Shown here in pieces: positions 25,377 through 33,158 of a stretch of DNA of 43,074 nucleotides. The stretch covers positions 1 through 43,074 of the forward strand of contig CAMLRG010000021.1 in NCBI GenBank assembly GCA_946482335.1, read 5' to 3'. Each line of letters starts with the position of its first letter. Within the stretch, counting starts at the first letter, position 1. Origin of the DNA: an uncultured Duganella sp. (GTDB taxonomy: Bacteria; Pseudomonadota; Gammaproteobacteria; Burkholderiales; Burkholderiaceae). The notes beneath the pieces are model-generated. The model was not told where the DNA came from and made no database searches. It saw only the letters and a program-made list of their open reading frames with translations. The translations under genes were made by a program, and so were the position numbers.

Positions 25377-26426
25377 ATGCCTGACTTCGAAATCCCGCAC
25401 AGCATCACCATTACCCGCCCAGACGACTGGCACCTTCACCTGCGTGACGGCGCCACCATGGCCAGCGTGCTGCCGGACACCGCGCGCCAGTTTGGCCGCG
25501 CCATTGTGATGCCGAACCTGAAACCGCCGGTGACCACCGTGGCGCAGGCGGCGGCCTACCGCGAGCGCATCCTGGCCGCCCTGCCGCAGGGGATGGATTT
25601 CGAACCGCTGATGACGCTCTACCTGACCGACAACACTGCGCCGGACGAAATCCTGCGCGCCGCCGACAGCGGCTTCGTGCACGCGGTCAAGCTGTACCCG
25701 GCCGGCGCCACCACCAATTCCGACGCCGGCGTGACCGACCTGGCCAAGTGCTACAAGGTGCTGGAAACCATGCAGGAAGTCGGCATGCCGTTCCTGGTGC
25801 ACGGCGAAGTGACCGACCAGGACATCGACCTGTTCGACCGCGAAGCCGTGTTCATTGAGCGCGTGATGCGCCCGCTGCGCAAGGACTTGCCGGCACTGAA
25901 CATCGTGTTCGAGCACATCACCACCAAGGATGCCGCGCAATACGTGGCGGAAGCGGAAGGCCCGATCGCCGCCACCATCACCGCCCACCACCTGCTGTAC
26001 AACCGCAATGAAATCTTCAAAGGCGGCATCCGCCCGCACTACTACTGCCTGCCGGTGCTGAAGCGCGAAGAACACCGCCTGGCGCTGGTCACCGCCGCCA
26101 CCAGCGGCGACGAGCGCTTCTTCCTCGGCACCGATTCCGCGCCACACGCGCAGGGCGCCAAGGAAGCGGCCTGCGGCTGCGCCGGTTGCTATACCGCGCT
26201 GCACGCGATGGAGCTCTACACCGAAGCCTTCGCCCGCGCCGGCGCGCTGGACAAGCTGGAAGCCTTCGCCTCCCTCAACGGTCCCGCCTTCTACGGCCTG
26301 GAGCCGAACAAGGGTACCATCACCCTGAAGCGCGAGCAGTGGACGCTGCCGGCCGACCTGCCATTCGGCGATTCGAAGCTGATCCCCTTGAACGCCGGCG
26401 AAACCATCAACTGGAAAATGGCCTAA
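25377..26426 (+). CDS. pyrC: Dihydroorotase, class II
   Basis: This 349-residue enzyme catalyses the reversible cyclisation of carbamoyl-aspartate to dihydroorotate in pyrimidine synthesis. It matches E. coli PyrC (348 residues) throughout. Zinc ligands are in [10 protein letters not shown] (His19, His21), the carboxylated Lys is at about 105 in [11 protein letters not shown], further His residues are in LVHGEVTD and FEHITT, and the catalytic Asp is in [16 protein letters not shown] 25377 is the family start; no good Shine-Dalgarno is seen (GAGCCCGCCGCC). The next gene starts 8 bases after the stop. Confidence 0.95.
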   Translation: MPDFEIPHSITITRPDDWHLHLRDGATMASVLPDTARQFGRAIVMPNLKPPVTTVAQAAAYRERILAALPQGMDFEPLMTLYLTDNTAPDEILRAADSGFVHAVKLYPAGATTNSDAGVTDLAKCYKVLETMQEVGMPFLVHGEVTDQDIDLFDREAVFIERVMRPLRKDLPALNIVFEHITTKDAAQYVAEAEGPIAATITAHHLLYNRNEIFKGGIRPHYYCLPVLKREEHRLALVTAATSGDERFFLGTDSAPHAQGAKEAACGCAGCYTALHAMELYTEAFARAGALDKLEAFASLNGPAFYGLEPNKGTITLKREQWTLPADLPFGDSKLIPLNAGETINWKMA

Positions 26427-26434
26427 GGGACCAC

Positions 26435-27229
26435 GTGTTGCAGGAAATCGACTGGTCCCGCGCCTGGTACGCATCGGTGCGGGACGCCGCTTCCCGCATC
26501 GACCTCACGCTGCCCAGCGTGGTCGACCCGTTCTGCGAACAGGCAGCTGCGCTGGCGCTGGTCAACCATGCCGGCCAGCCGCTGCGCTTCGTGCCGCAGG
26601 CCGCGCTGCCGGAAGGCACGGCCTACGAGGAATTCATCGGCACCACCGGCCAGGTGCCGACCCGCGACAACCTGCACGATTTCTTCAACGGTCTGGTGTG
26701 GCTGACCTTCCCCGCCATCAAGCGCCAGTTGAATGCCTTGCAGGCCGCGCAGATCGCGCAGGACGGCGTCGGCAAGTCGCGCGGCCCTGCGCGCGATGCT
26801 GCTACCATTTACGACGAAAATTCGGCCTTGCTGGTGGTGCGCGACGATGCCGAAGGCGCCGCGCTGGTGGACGCCCTGCGCAATCACCGCTGGCGTGAAG
26901 CCTTCGTGCAGCGCGCCGCGCAATTCGGAACCGGCGCCCAGGTCTGGCTGTTCGGCCACGCGCTGATGGAAAAACTGGTGGCGCCCTACAAGGCGATCAC
27001 CGCCCACACCCGGGTGGTGTTTGCGGACGCCGCCTACTGGGCGCTGGATGATGCGGGCCGGCGCGCCTGGCTGGACCGGGCGGAAGCCGCCCGCCTGGCC
27101 GGCGAAGGCCTGGGCAAGGGCGGTTTCACGCCGCTGCCGGTGCTGGGCATCCCCGGCTGGTGGCCGCAGCAGGATGACGCTTTTTACGACGACGAATCGG
27201 TTTTCCGCCCCAAGCGGAAGCCGGCCTGA
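26435..27229 (+). CDS. DUF3025 domain-containing protein
   Basis: This 264-residue soluble protein spans the DUF3025 family, with the conserved segments PTRDNLHDFFNGLVWLTFP and LTVVRDDAEG-type LLVVRDD, and LPVLGIPGWWPQQDDAFYDD near the end. Function is not known. The GTG at 26435 is the probable start, 8 bases after the pyrC stop with AAGGGA overlapping that stop; the TTG at 26438 is an alternative. The gene lies in a pyrC-DUF3025-oxidoreductase run with 12 bases to the next ATG. Confidence 0.82.
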   Translation: MLQEIDWSRAWYASVRDAASRIDLTLPSVVDPFCEQAAALALVNHAGQPLRFVPQAALPEGTAYEEFIGTTGQVPTRDNLHDFFNGLVWLTFPAIKRQLNALQAAQIAQDGVGKSRGPARDAATIYDENSALLVVRDDAEGAALVDALRNHRWREAFVQRAAQFGTGAQVWLFGHALMEKLVAPYKAITAHTRVVFADAAYWALDDAGRRAWLDRAEAARLAGEGLGKGGFTPLPVLGIPGWWPQQDDAFYDDESVFRPKRKPA

Positions 27230-27241
27230 AAAGGAGCATGC

Positions 27242-28225
27242 ATGGAAAAAATTATCCGCTGGGGCATCCTCGGCACCGGCAAGATCGCCAAGGCATTCGC
27301 CACCGCGCTGCGCGAGGTGCCGGATGCGGAACTGGTGGCGGTTGCCTCGCGCAGCCGGGATAGCGCTACCGCATTTGCCGCCGAATATGGCGTGCCGCGC
27401 GCCCACGGCACATACCAGGCGCTGGCCGACGACGCCGGCGTCGACGCCATCTACATCGCCACGCCGCACGCCATGCACCACGAAAACGCCATCATGTGCC
27501 TGAACGGCGGCAAGGCGCTGCTGGTCGAAAAGGCCTTCACCCTGAACCGCCGCGAAGCCCAGGAGATCGCCAGCCTGGCGCGCGAACGCAAGCTGTTCGT
27601 GATGGAAGCGATGTGGACGCGCTTCCAGCCCGCCATGCTGGAAGCCCGGCGCATGATCGACATGGGCGAGATCGGCAAGGTACGCAACCTGCAGGCCGAT
27701 TTCGGCTTCCCGGCCGATGCCGGACCGGAACACCGCTTGTTCAACCCCGCACTGGGTGGCGGCTCGCTGCTGGACCTGGGCATCTATCCGCTGTCGATGG
27801 CTGCCTTCTTCCTCGGCCCGGTGAAAGGCGTGCGCGGCTATGGTGAACTGACGCCGGCCGGCGTCGACGCGCAAGCCAGCTTTGTGCTCCAGCACGAAGC
27901 GGGCGCGCTGTCGGCCTGCAGCTGCAGCCTGAACGCCCGCACCCCGACCACGCTGACCGTGTGCGGCGACAAGGGCTTCCTGCGCCTGCATGGCCGCTTC
28001 CACCACACCGAACGCTTCACCATCGGCCTGAACGACGGCAGCGAACGCGAATTCCACTTCCCGCGCATCGGCAACGGCTATGCGCACGAGGCACTGGAAG
28101 TGGGCCGCTGCCTGCGCGAAGGTTTGCTCGAAAGCCCGCAAATGCCGCTGGACGAATCGGTGGCACTGATGGGGGTCCTGGACGAACTGCGGGCGCAGAT
28201 CGGTGTCCGCTACAGTGTGGACTGA
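27242..28225 (+). CDS. Gfo/Idh/MocA family NAD(P)-dependent oxidoreductase
   Basis: This 327-residue protein has an N-terminal Rossmann domain (WGILGTGKIAKAF) and a C-terminal GFO_IDH_MocA domain. The usual EKP motif is EKA here (LLVEKAFTLN), as in the dihydrodiol dehydrogenase-like branch. LLDLGIYPLSMAAFFLG carries the conserved Asp and Tyr region. Members act on sugars, inositols or dihydrodiols; the substrate is not predictable. AAAAGGAG lies 6 bases before ATG. It ends the pyrC run. Confidence 0.87.
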   Translation: MEKIIRWGILGTGKIAKAFATALREVPDAELVAVASRSRDSATAFAAEYGVPRAHGTYQALADDAGVDAIYIATPHAMHHENAIMCLNGGKALLVEKAFTLNRREAQEIASLARERKLFVMEAMWTRFQPAMLEARRMIDMGEIGKVRNLQADFGFPADAGPEHRLFNPALGGGSLLDLGIYPLSMAAFFLGPVKGVRGYGELTPAGVDAQASFVLQHEAGALSACSCSLNARTPTTLTVCGDKGFLRLHGRFHHTERFTIGLNDGSEREFHFPRIGNGYAHEALEVGRCLREGLLESPQMPLDESVALMGVLDELRAQIGVRYSVD

Positions 28226-28307
28226 ACGACAACCTTTTACAAATTAGTCATAGCCCTCAAGTTGGCGAAAAGTTATTATCGTATTTTTAACTTTTGGCGG
28301 AGGGTGT

Positions 28308-28802
28308 ATGCATCAAGCAATCCTGAAACTGGCGGGCGGCGCTGCGCTGGCATTGGCGTCGAGTGCCGCTTCGGCGCACTGGACCACTACCAATCTTGAA
28401 GTAACTGGCGTGATCCAGGAAGTGCCCGGTCCCTCGGCCCGCTGCCCGTCCCAGTTCGGCGGTACCATTACCGGCCATGGCAACAGCACGCTGCTGGGCC
28501 GCGTGGCCTTCGTCGCCAACGACTGCATCACCCAGGATGGGGCGATCTACAATTTCAGCCGCGGGCGCCTGATCATCATGACGATCTCCGGCGACCAGCT
28601 GTTTGCCGACTACAGCGGCCAGTTCGTACCCACCGGCCAGGGCACCAATTACGTCTTCAGCGGCGCTACCTTCACCATCGTGGGCGGCACTGGCCGCTAC
28701 ATATTCGCCAACGGCGGTGGCCAGTTGCAAGGCACCGAGGACATGCTGACTGGCGCGGGCACCGTATCGCTGAGCGGGCGTATCAGCTACTGGGCGCGCT
28801 AA
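28308..28802 (+). CDS. Small secreted beta-rich protein, function unknown
   Basis: This 164-residue protein has a signal peptide (MHQAILKLAGGAALALASSA, cleavage after ASA) and a mature part made of short beta strands. There are two Cys (in SARCPSQ and NDCITQ), which could form a disulfide. The segment FTIVGGTGRYIFANGGGQL resembles the GGTGxF/Y turn of allene-oxide-cyclase/dirigent-like barrels, but that is a weak match. GGAGGG lies just before the ATG, and an AT-rich leader with TATTAT at 28274-28279 suggests its own promoter. I do not recognise the family. Confidence 0.7.
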   Translation: MHQAILKLAGGAALALASSAASAHWTTTNLEVTGVIQEVPGPSARCPSQFGGTITGHGNSTLLGRVAFVANDCITQDGAIYNFSRGRLIIMTISGDQLFADYSGQFVPTGQGTNYVFSGATFTIVGGTGRYIFANGGGQLQGTEDMLTGAGTVSLSGRISYWAR

Positions 28803-28880
28803 AAGCGGTTTTATGCGGGCGCCAGCAGGATTCGGCGGCATCCATTACACTGGCCTTCTTTGCCCGCCCGGATGCCCGCC

Positions 28881-30107
28881 ATGTCAAGCGATGACCGCCA
28901 ACTCAACCTCAAGACGATCCTGATCACGACCGGCGTCGTGCTGACGCTGTCGATGGGTGTGCGCCACGGCTTCGGCTTCTGGATGCAGCCGATTTCGCAG
29001 GCGAATGGCTGGAGCCGCGAAACCTATTCACTGGCGCTGGCACTGCAAAACCTGTTGTGGGGCGCTTTCGGGCCCCTGGCCGGCATGGTGGCCGACCGCT
29101 ACGGCACCCAGCGCGTGGTGATCGCCGGCGCGATCTCGTATATGGCGGGCCTGCTGTGGATGGCCATGGTGACCCAGCCCACGCTGTTCGTCATCGGCTC
29201 GGGCGTGTTCATCGGGCTTGGCCTGGCGTGTACCGCCTTCGGTGCGGTCAGCGGCATCATCGGCCGCGCGGCACCGGCCGAAAAGCGTTCCTGGGCGTTC
29301 GGCGTTTCCGGTGCGGCCAGCTCCTTCGGCCAATTCCTGATGATGCCCGTCGAGCAGCAACTGATTTCCTCGATCGGCTGGCAGAATGCCTTCTACGCCC
29401 TGGCCGGCGTGCTGTTCCTGCTGATGATCCCGATGTCCGCCTTCCTGCGCGAGCCGAAACATGAAGTGGCAGCCGGCGCCGCGCACCAGAGCGTGGGCGA
29501 AGCCATGCGCGAAGCGATCGGCAACCGTTCCTTCCTGCTGTTGGTGGCGGGCTATTTCGTGTGCGGCTTCCAGCTGGTCTTCGTCGGTGCCCACCTGCCA
29601 GCCTACCTGAAAGACAAGGGCATCGCCACGCCCGGCGTGGCGGTGATGGCGCTGGCGCTGATCGGCCTGTTCAATATCTTCGGCTCCTTCGCCGCCGGCC
29701 AGCTGGGCGGACGGATGCCCAAGCGCTACCTGCTCTCCGCGATCTACTTTGCCCGTTCCGTGGTGATCGGCCTGTTCCTGCTGGCGCCATTGTCGCAGTG
29801 GTCGGTCTACCTGTTTGCCGCCGCCATCGGTTTCCTGTGGCTGGCCACCGTGCCGCTCACCAACGGCATCATCGCCGGCGTATTCGGCTTGAAGCATATG
29901 TCGATGCTGGCGGGCGTGGTGTTCCTGTCGCACCAGGTGGGCAGCTTCCTCGGCGTATGGCTTGGAGGCTACCTGTTCGACACGCTAGGCAGCTACGACG
30001 TGGTGTGGGGCATCACGCTCGGCCTCGGCGTGTTCGCCGGCTTGGCCAACCTGCCGATCGACGAGCGCCCGCTGGCGCGCAGCGTGCCTGGCTTGAGGGT
30101 GGCCTGA
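28881..30107 (+). CDS. MFS transporter
   Basis: This protein of about 408 residues has 12 predicted membrane helices in two halves. The loop after helix 2 carries GMVADRYGTQRV, the MFS DRxGxR signature, and the first helix reads GVRHGFGFWMQPISQANGW, typical of the oxalate/formate-antiporter-like and monocarboxylate branch of the MFS_1 family. The substrate is unknown. Candidate starts are TTG 28860, ATG 28872 and ATG 28881; none has a clear ribosome-binding site, and 28881 (MSSDDRQLNLK) is chosen as the usual family start. The small gene at 30109 follows one base after its stop. Confidence 0.85.
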   Translation: MSSDDRQLNLKTILITTGVVLTLSMGVRHGFGFWMQPISQANGWSRETYSLALALQNLLWGAFGPLAGMVADRYGTQRVVIAGAISYMAGLLWMAMVTQPTLFVIGSGVFIGLGLACTAFGAVSGIIGRAAPAEKRSWAFGVSGAASSFGQFLMMPVEQQLISSIGWQNAFYALAGVLFLLMIPMSAFLREPKHEVAAGAAHQSVGEAMREAIGNRSFLLLVAGYFVCGFQLVFVGAHLPAYLKDKGIATPGVAVMALALIGLFNIFGSFAAGQLGGRMPKRYLLSAIYFARSVVIGLFLLAPLSQWSVYLFAAAIGFLWLATVPLTNGIIAGVFGLKHMSMLAGVVFLSHQVGSFLGVWLGGYLFDTLGSYDVVWGITLGLGVFAGLANLPIDERPLARSVPGLRVA

Positions 30108-30108
30108 G

Positions 30109-30237
30109 ATGAAACATCGCCTGCTCCGCTTCGGCCTGTGGGCGCTGGGAGCGGCCGTGCTGGCGCTGGCCTTCCTGGCTTACCTGCGGCCAGCCTTCAT
30201 GCTCGACCTGGCCAACCGCATTTACCTCTGCCTCTGA
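30109..30237 (+). CDS. 42-residue single-span membrane peptide
   Basis: The frame encodes MKHRLLRFGLWALGAAVLAL and continues to residue 42, ending NRIYLCL. It has a basic N-terminus, one hydrophobic span (about residues 8-25) and a polar C-terminal tail with a terminal Cys. It starts one base after the stop of the MFS gene, with GAGGGTGG about 8-15 bases upstream, so translation is probably coupled. It ends 2 bases before the stop of the convergent M23 gene. It may be a small partner of the transporter, or a chance frame; conservation in relatives would decide. Confidence 0.5.
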   Translation: MKHRLLRFGLWALGAAVLALAFLAYLRPAFMLDLANRIYLCL

Positions 30238-30239
30238 GT

Positions 30240-30941
30240 TCAGGCGCGCTTGCGCGCCTTGCCGGACTTCTGCGCGAGCTGGGTTTTCTTTTTCGATGTC
30301 TTGGCGCTGGCGACGCGGGGCGCGTTGGCCTTGGCTTTCCTGCCGGCTTTCGCCCTGGCCTTGCTGCGCACGTCGGGACGGACCTCTTCCACGCCGCTGC
30401 GCTTGGCGCGCATGGCCGACGGCAGCGCGTCATCTTCCAGGTTGGCCAGCAGGAAGCGGTTCGGGTCGATGCGGGCACCGTCCTGGTAGGCTTCCAGGTG
30501 CAGGTGCGGTCCGGTGGCGCGGCCGGTGGCGCCGGACAGGCCGATCAATTCGCCGGCGGCGACCGTGTCGCCAACCTGCACGCTGCGCTTGTTGAGGTGG
30601 GCGTACAGCGAACGCAGGCCACCTTCGTGTTCGATCACCACCACGTTGCCGTATTGGCGGTCGCCCTTGTAACCCATGCTGGACGCGACCACCGTGCCGT
30701 CGCCGGTCGCCGTCACCGGCGTATTGTGCGGCACGGAGAAGTCGATGCCGCCGTGCGCGCGGCGTCCGCGCGCAGCGCCAAAGAAACTGCTGACGCGGCC
30801 CGCTTCCAGCGGCATGCGCCATTGCTGGGCGGCTGCTTCGGTCGGTACGACGTCCAATGGCTCGGGCATTGCGGCGGCAGGCTGCGTGAACTGGGCTGCG
30901 GCCAGCAGGGCCGGTATCAGGATGTGGGCGATCTTTGGCAT
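30240..30941 (-). CDS. M23 family (LytM-type) metallopeptidase with basic C-terminal tail
   Basis: This 233-residue exported protein has a signal peptide (MPKIAHILIPALLAAAQ, cleavage near AAA). The LytM domain shows HGGIDFSVPHNTP (zinc His and Asp) and GPHLHLEAY (HxH), so all ligands are present and it should cut peptidoglycan stem-peptide bridges. The last 55 or so residues are rich in Lys, Arg and Ala (KARAKAGRKAKANAP), unusual for the family and perhaps for binding polyanions or wall. No Shine-Dalgarno is seen at ATG 30941. It lies 68 bases downstream of the TonB-receptor gene on the same strand. Its M23 domain is related in sequence to that of the M56-M23 fusion at 33159-34817. Confidence 0.85.
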   Translation of the reverse strand: MPKIAHILIPALLAAAQFTQPAAAMPEPLDVVPTEAAAQQWRMPLEAGRVSSFFGAARGRRAHGGIDFSVPHNTPVTATGDGTVVASSMGYKGDRQYGNVVVIEHEGGLRSLYAHLNKRSVQVGDTVAAGELIGLSGATGRATGPHLHLEAYQDGARIDPNRFLLANLEDDALPSAMRAKRSGVEEVRPDVRSKARAKAGRKAKANAPRVASAKTSKKKTQLAQKSGKARKRA

Positions 30942-31009
30942 AGGCGCGCGAGTGTCGCACACGGGCTGTGATCTGGCAAATGCGTAAAAGAGTGACAAGT
31001 GGGATCGCC

Positions 31010-33088
31010 TCAGTGAAAGCCGTGCTTGTAGTTGAGCCGCAGCGTGGTGCCGCCGCGCGTGGTGATGGCCGACTGCTGCCAGGCTCCCGCATCGCCGCCC
31101 TCGTAGCGGTAGAGCGTACTGCGGTCGGGATGCAGGACGTCGGACAGCGCGAGGCGCCATTCCTGGCGCGGCGACTGTTTCCACGTGGCGCGCAGCTCGA
31201 GCTTGCGCTGGTAAGCCGCGATCGTGCTGGTCGTGGCCGAGTCCCGGCTTAGGCCGCCGGCTTCGTAAGTGAATTCGGCATCGAGGGCCAGCGCTCCACG
31301 CTTGTAGCTGAGCGCGGCCATGCCGCTCAATGGCGCTTGCGCGGCAAGGCGGTTGCCGGGGCCGGGCACCTGGTCGAGCTGTGAGTGGTTGAAGGTGGCA
31401 TTGGCGCGCAGCGAAAGCGCCGGTGAGAGCGGTATGCGCAATTCGAGCGTGCTGCCGTAGACGCGCGCGCCGCCATGGTTGGCTGGCATGGTGATCCAGC
31501 GCCCGCCTTCGTGGTACAGGGTGACCAGGATGACGTCGTCGATGTCGCGCGCGTAGACGCTGGCGCTGAGCAGGCTGTCCTTGGCGAAGTAGTAGTCGAT
31601 GCCGGCATCGATGCCCCATGCCAGTTCGGGACGCAACGTCGGGTTGCCCTGGGTATCGGGGTTGGTCGGCGCATTGTTGCTGTCGGCCGTGAAGCGGCGC
31701 GGGATCAGGTCGATCATATTGGGCGCTTTGTAGCTGCGGCTGGCGCCCAGACGCAACTGGCTGTCGCCGGGCAGTTTGCGCATCCATTGCAGCACCGGAC
31801 TGGCCACGGTGCTGCGCTGGCGCACGGCCGCCGTATGGCGGTCCTTCGCTTCGGTGCGCATGGTTTCCCAGCGCAGGCCAGCGGACCAGGAATCGGCGCC
31901 GTGTTTCCATTCATCCTGCGCGAAAGCGGCCAGGCGTTCGATGCGGCCGTCGTAGCGGTCGTCGCGCACGAAGTTGAGCGCGCCGGTATGGCTGTATTCA
32001 TGTTCGATGCGGGTTTGCATACGCTGGATGGCTGAGCCATCCCAGCCGGCCACCAGGGCATGGCCGTTGCCGAGCGGGTGGGCGTATTTGCCGCCGTAGT
32101 GGAAGCCATGCTCGCGCACGTCGCCGTCGACGTGGCGCAGTGTCGGGCCGGGGCCTGCGAGGGGCCAGCCCGTGAAGTCGAAATCGGTGTCGCGCGGGGC
32201 ATGGTTGCCGCCCAGCTTGAGCTCCCATTGCGCGCCAGTGTCCATGCTGCGTTGCCAGGTCAGCTCGCTGCGCAGGAAGTGGCCGCGCATGCGGAAGCGG
32301 CTGCGGAAATCGGCGAAGTCGCCGCTCCCGCCACGCAATACCTGCTCATGCGAGCGCAGGCCGATATCGCGCCGGTGGATGGTGACGATGTTTTGCAGCG
32401 AGACGTTGCCGCCATTGCCTGTGCTCCAGTTCAGGCGCGGGCTGAGGTTGAGCGATTCGCCGACATTGTCTTCGTGCGAGGCGCGGACGCGCAGCGTGGC
32501 AGGATCGCTGTCCGCAATGCTGCGGTCGACGGGCGTACTGCTGCGCGACAGCACTGCGCTGACACTGTGCGACCAGCCGTCGGCCTTGCCGCTCGATTGC
32601 GCGGCGATCCGCGGCGATCCGGCGCCATGCAGGCGGTCCAGGCCGAGCTGCAATTCCTGCGTGCCGCGGCTGGCGGACTTGCGCAGCACGATATTGACCG
32701 TGCCGGCAATGCCCTGCGTGCCCAGCACGGCGGAAGCGCTGCGCAGCACTTCGACGCGCTCGATCACTTCCGGCGGCAAGCTGTCGAGCGAGAAGCCGCT
32801 GGGGGCGGGCTGGCCGTTCAGCAGCACTTGCGTATAGCCGTTGCCCAGGCCGCGCATGCGGATGCCCGCAGTTTCGCTGACGGTGATGCCGGGCAGGCGG
32901 CGCAGGGCATCGGCCAGCGTGCGGTCGCCATGCACGGTGAGTTCGTCGCGCGTCAGCACGACAGTGCTGGCGGTATCTTCCTTGCGCTGGTCGAGGCGCG
33001 CGGTCCTGATTTCCACGGCGGGCGGCTGCTGGGCGGATGCAGCCTGGCCTGCCAGCGCGGCAGCCAGCATGAAAGTGGTCTTCTTCAT
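31010..33088 (-). CDS. TonB-dependent outer-membrane receptor
   Basis: This 692-residue receptor has a signal peptide (MKKTTFMLAAALAGQAASAQ), a plug domain (residues about 35-140) with TLADALRRLPGITVSE, GIRMRGLGNGYTQVLLNGQP and VERVEVLRSASAVLGTQGIAGTVNI, and a 22-strand barrel ending in a Phe-x-His tail (KHGFH). It imports an unknown ligand, usually a siderophore, haem, vitamin or glycan. AGGA is 6 bases before ATG 33088. It lies 70 bases downstream of the M56-M23 fusion gene on the same strand, with a strong hairpin in between, and 68 bases before the M23 gene. Its placement beside a BlaI/M56 module is unusual and suggests regulation by it. Confidence 0.9.
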   Translation of the reverse strand: MKKTTFMLAAALAGQAASAQQPPAVEIRTARLDQRKEDTASTVVLTRDELTVHGDRTLADALRRLPGITVSETAGIRMRGLGNGYTQVLLNGQPAPSGFSLDSLPPEVIERVEVLRSASAVLGTQGIAGTVNIVLRKSASRGTQELQLGLDRLHGAGSPRIAAQSSGKADGWSHSVSAVLSRSSTPVDRSIADSDPATLRVRASHEDNVGESLNLSPRLNWSTGNGGNVSLQNIVTIHRRDIGLRSHEQVLRGGSGDFADFRSRFRMRGHFLRSELTWQRSMDTGAQWELKLGGNHAPRDTDFDFTGWPLAGPGPTLRHVDGDVREHGFHYGGKYAHPLGNGHALVAGWDGSAIQRMQTRIEHEYSHTGALNFVRDDRYDGRIERLAAFAQDEWKHGADSWSAGLRWETMRTEAKDRHTAAVRQRSTVASPVLQWMRKLPGDSQLRLGASRSYKAPNMIDLIPRRFTADSNNAPTNPDTQGNPTLRPELAWGIDAGIDYYFAKDSLLSASVYARDIDDVILVTLYHEGGRWITMPANHGGARVYGSTLELRIPLSPALSLRANATFNHSQLDQVPGPGNRLAAQAPLSGMAALSYKRGALALDAEFTYEAGGLSRDSATTSTIAAYQRKLELRATWKQSPRQEWRLALSDVLHPDRSTLYRYEGGDAGAWQQSAITTRGGTTLRLNYKHGFH

Positions 33089-33106
33089 TCGATTCCTGAG
33101 GGCGAG

Positions 33107-33134
33107 CGCCGCCACTGCCGGGCAGTGCGCGGCG
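33107..33134 (-). other. Strong hairpin between the M56-M23 and TonB-receptor genes
   Basis: GCAGTG/CACTGC arms around CGG (33113-33127) extend through a further six pairs with one bulged C at 33128, giving about 12 bp. No T-run follows on either strand. It may set differential expression of the receptor by RNA processing or partial termination. Confidence 0.5.
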
Positions 33135-33158
33135 TCGGCTCAGTGGCGACGGCGTGGT

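Noticed and set aside
30942..31910. N-terminal extension of the M23 peptidase frame
   Set aside because: The upstream part is an out-of-frame shadow of the TonB receptor gene. The signal peptide at ATG 30941 defines the true start.
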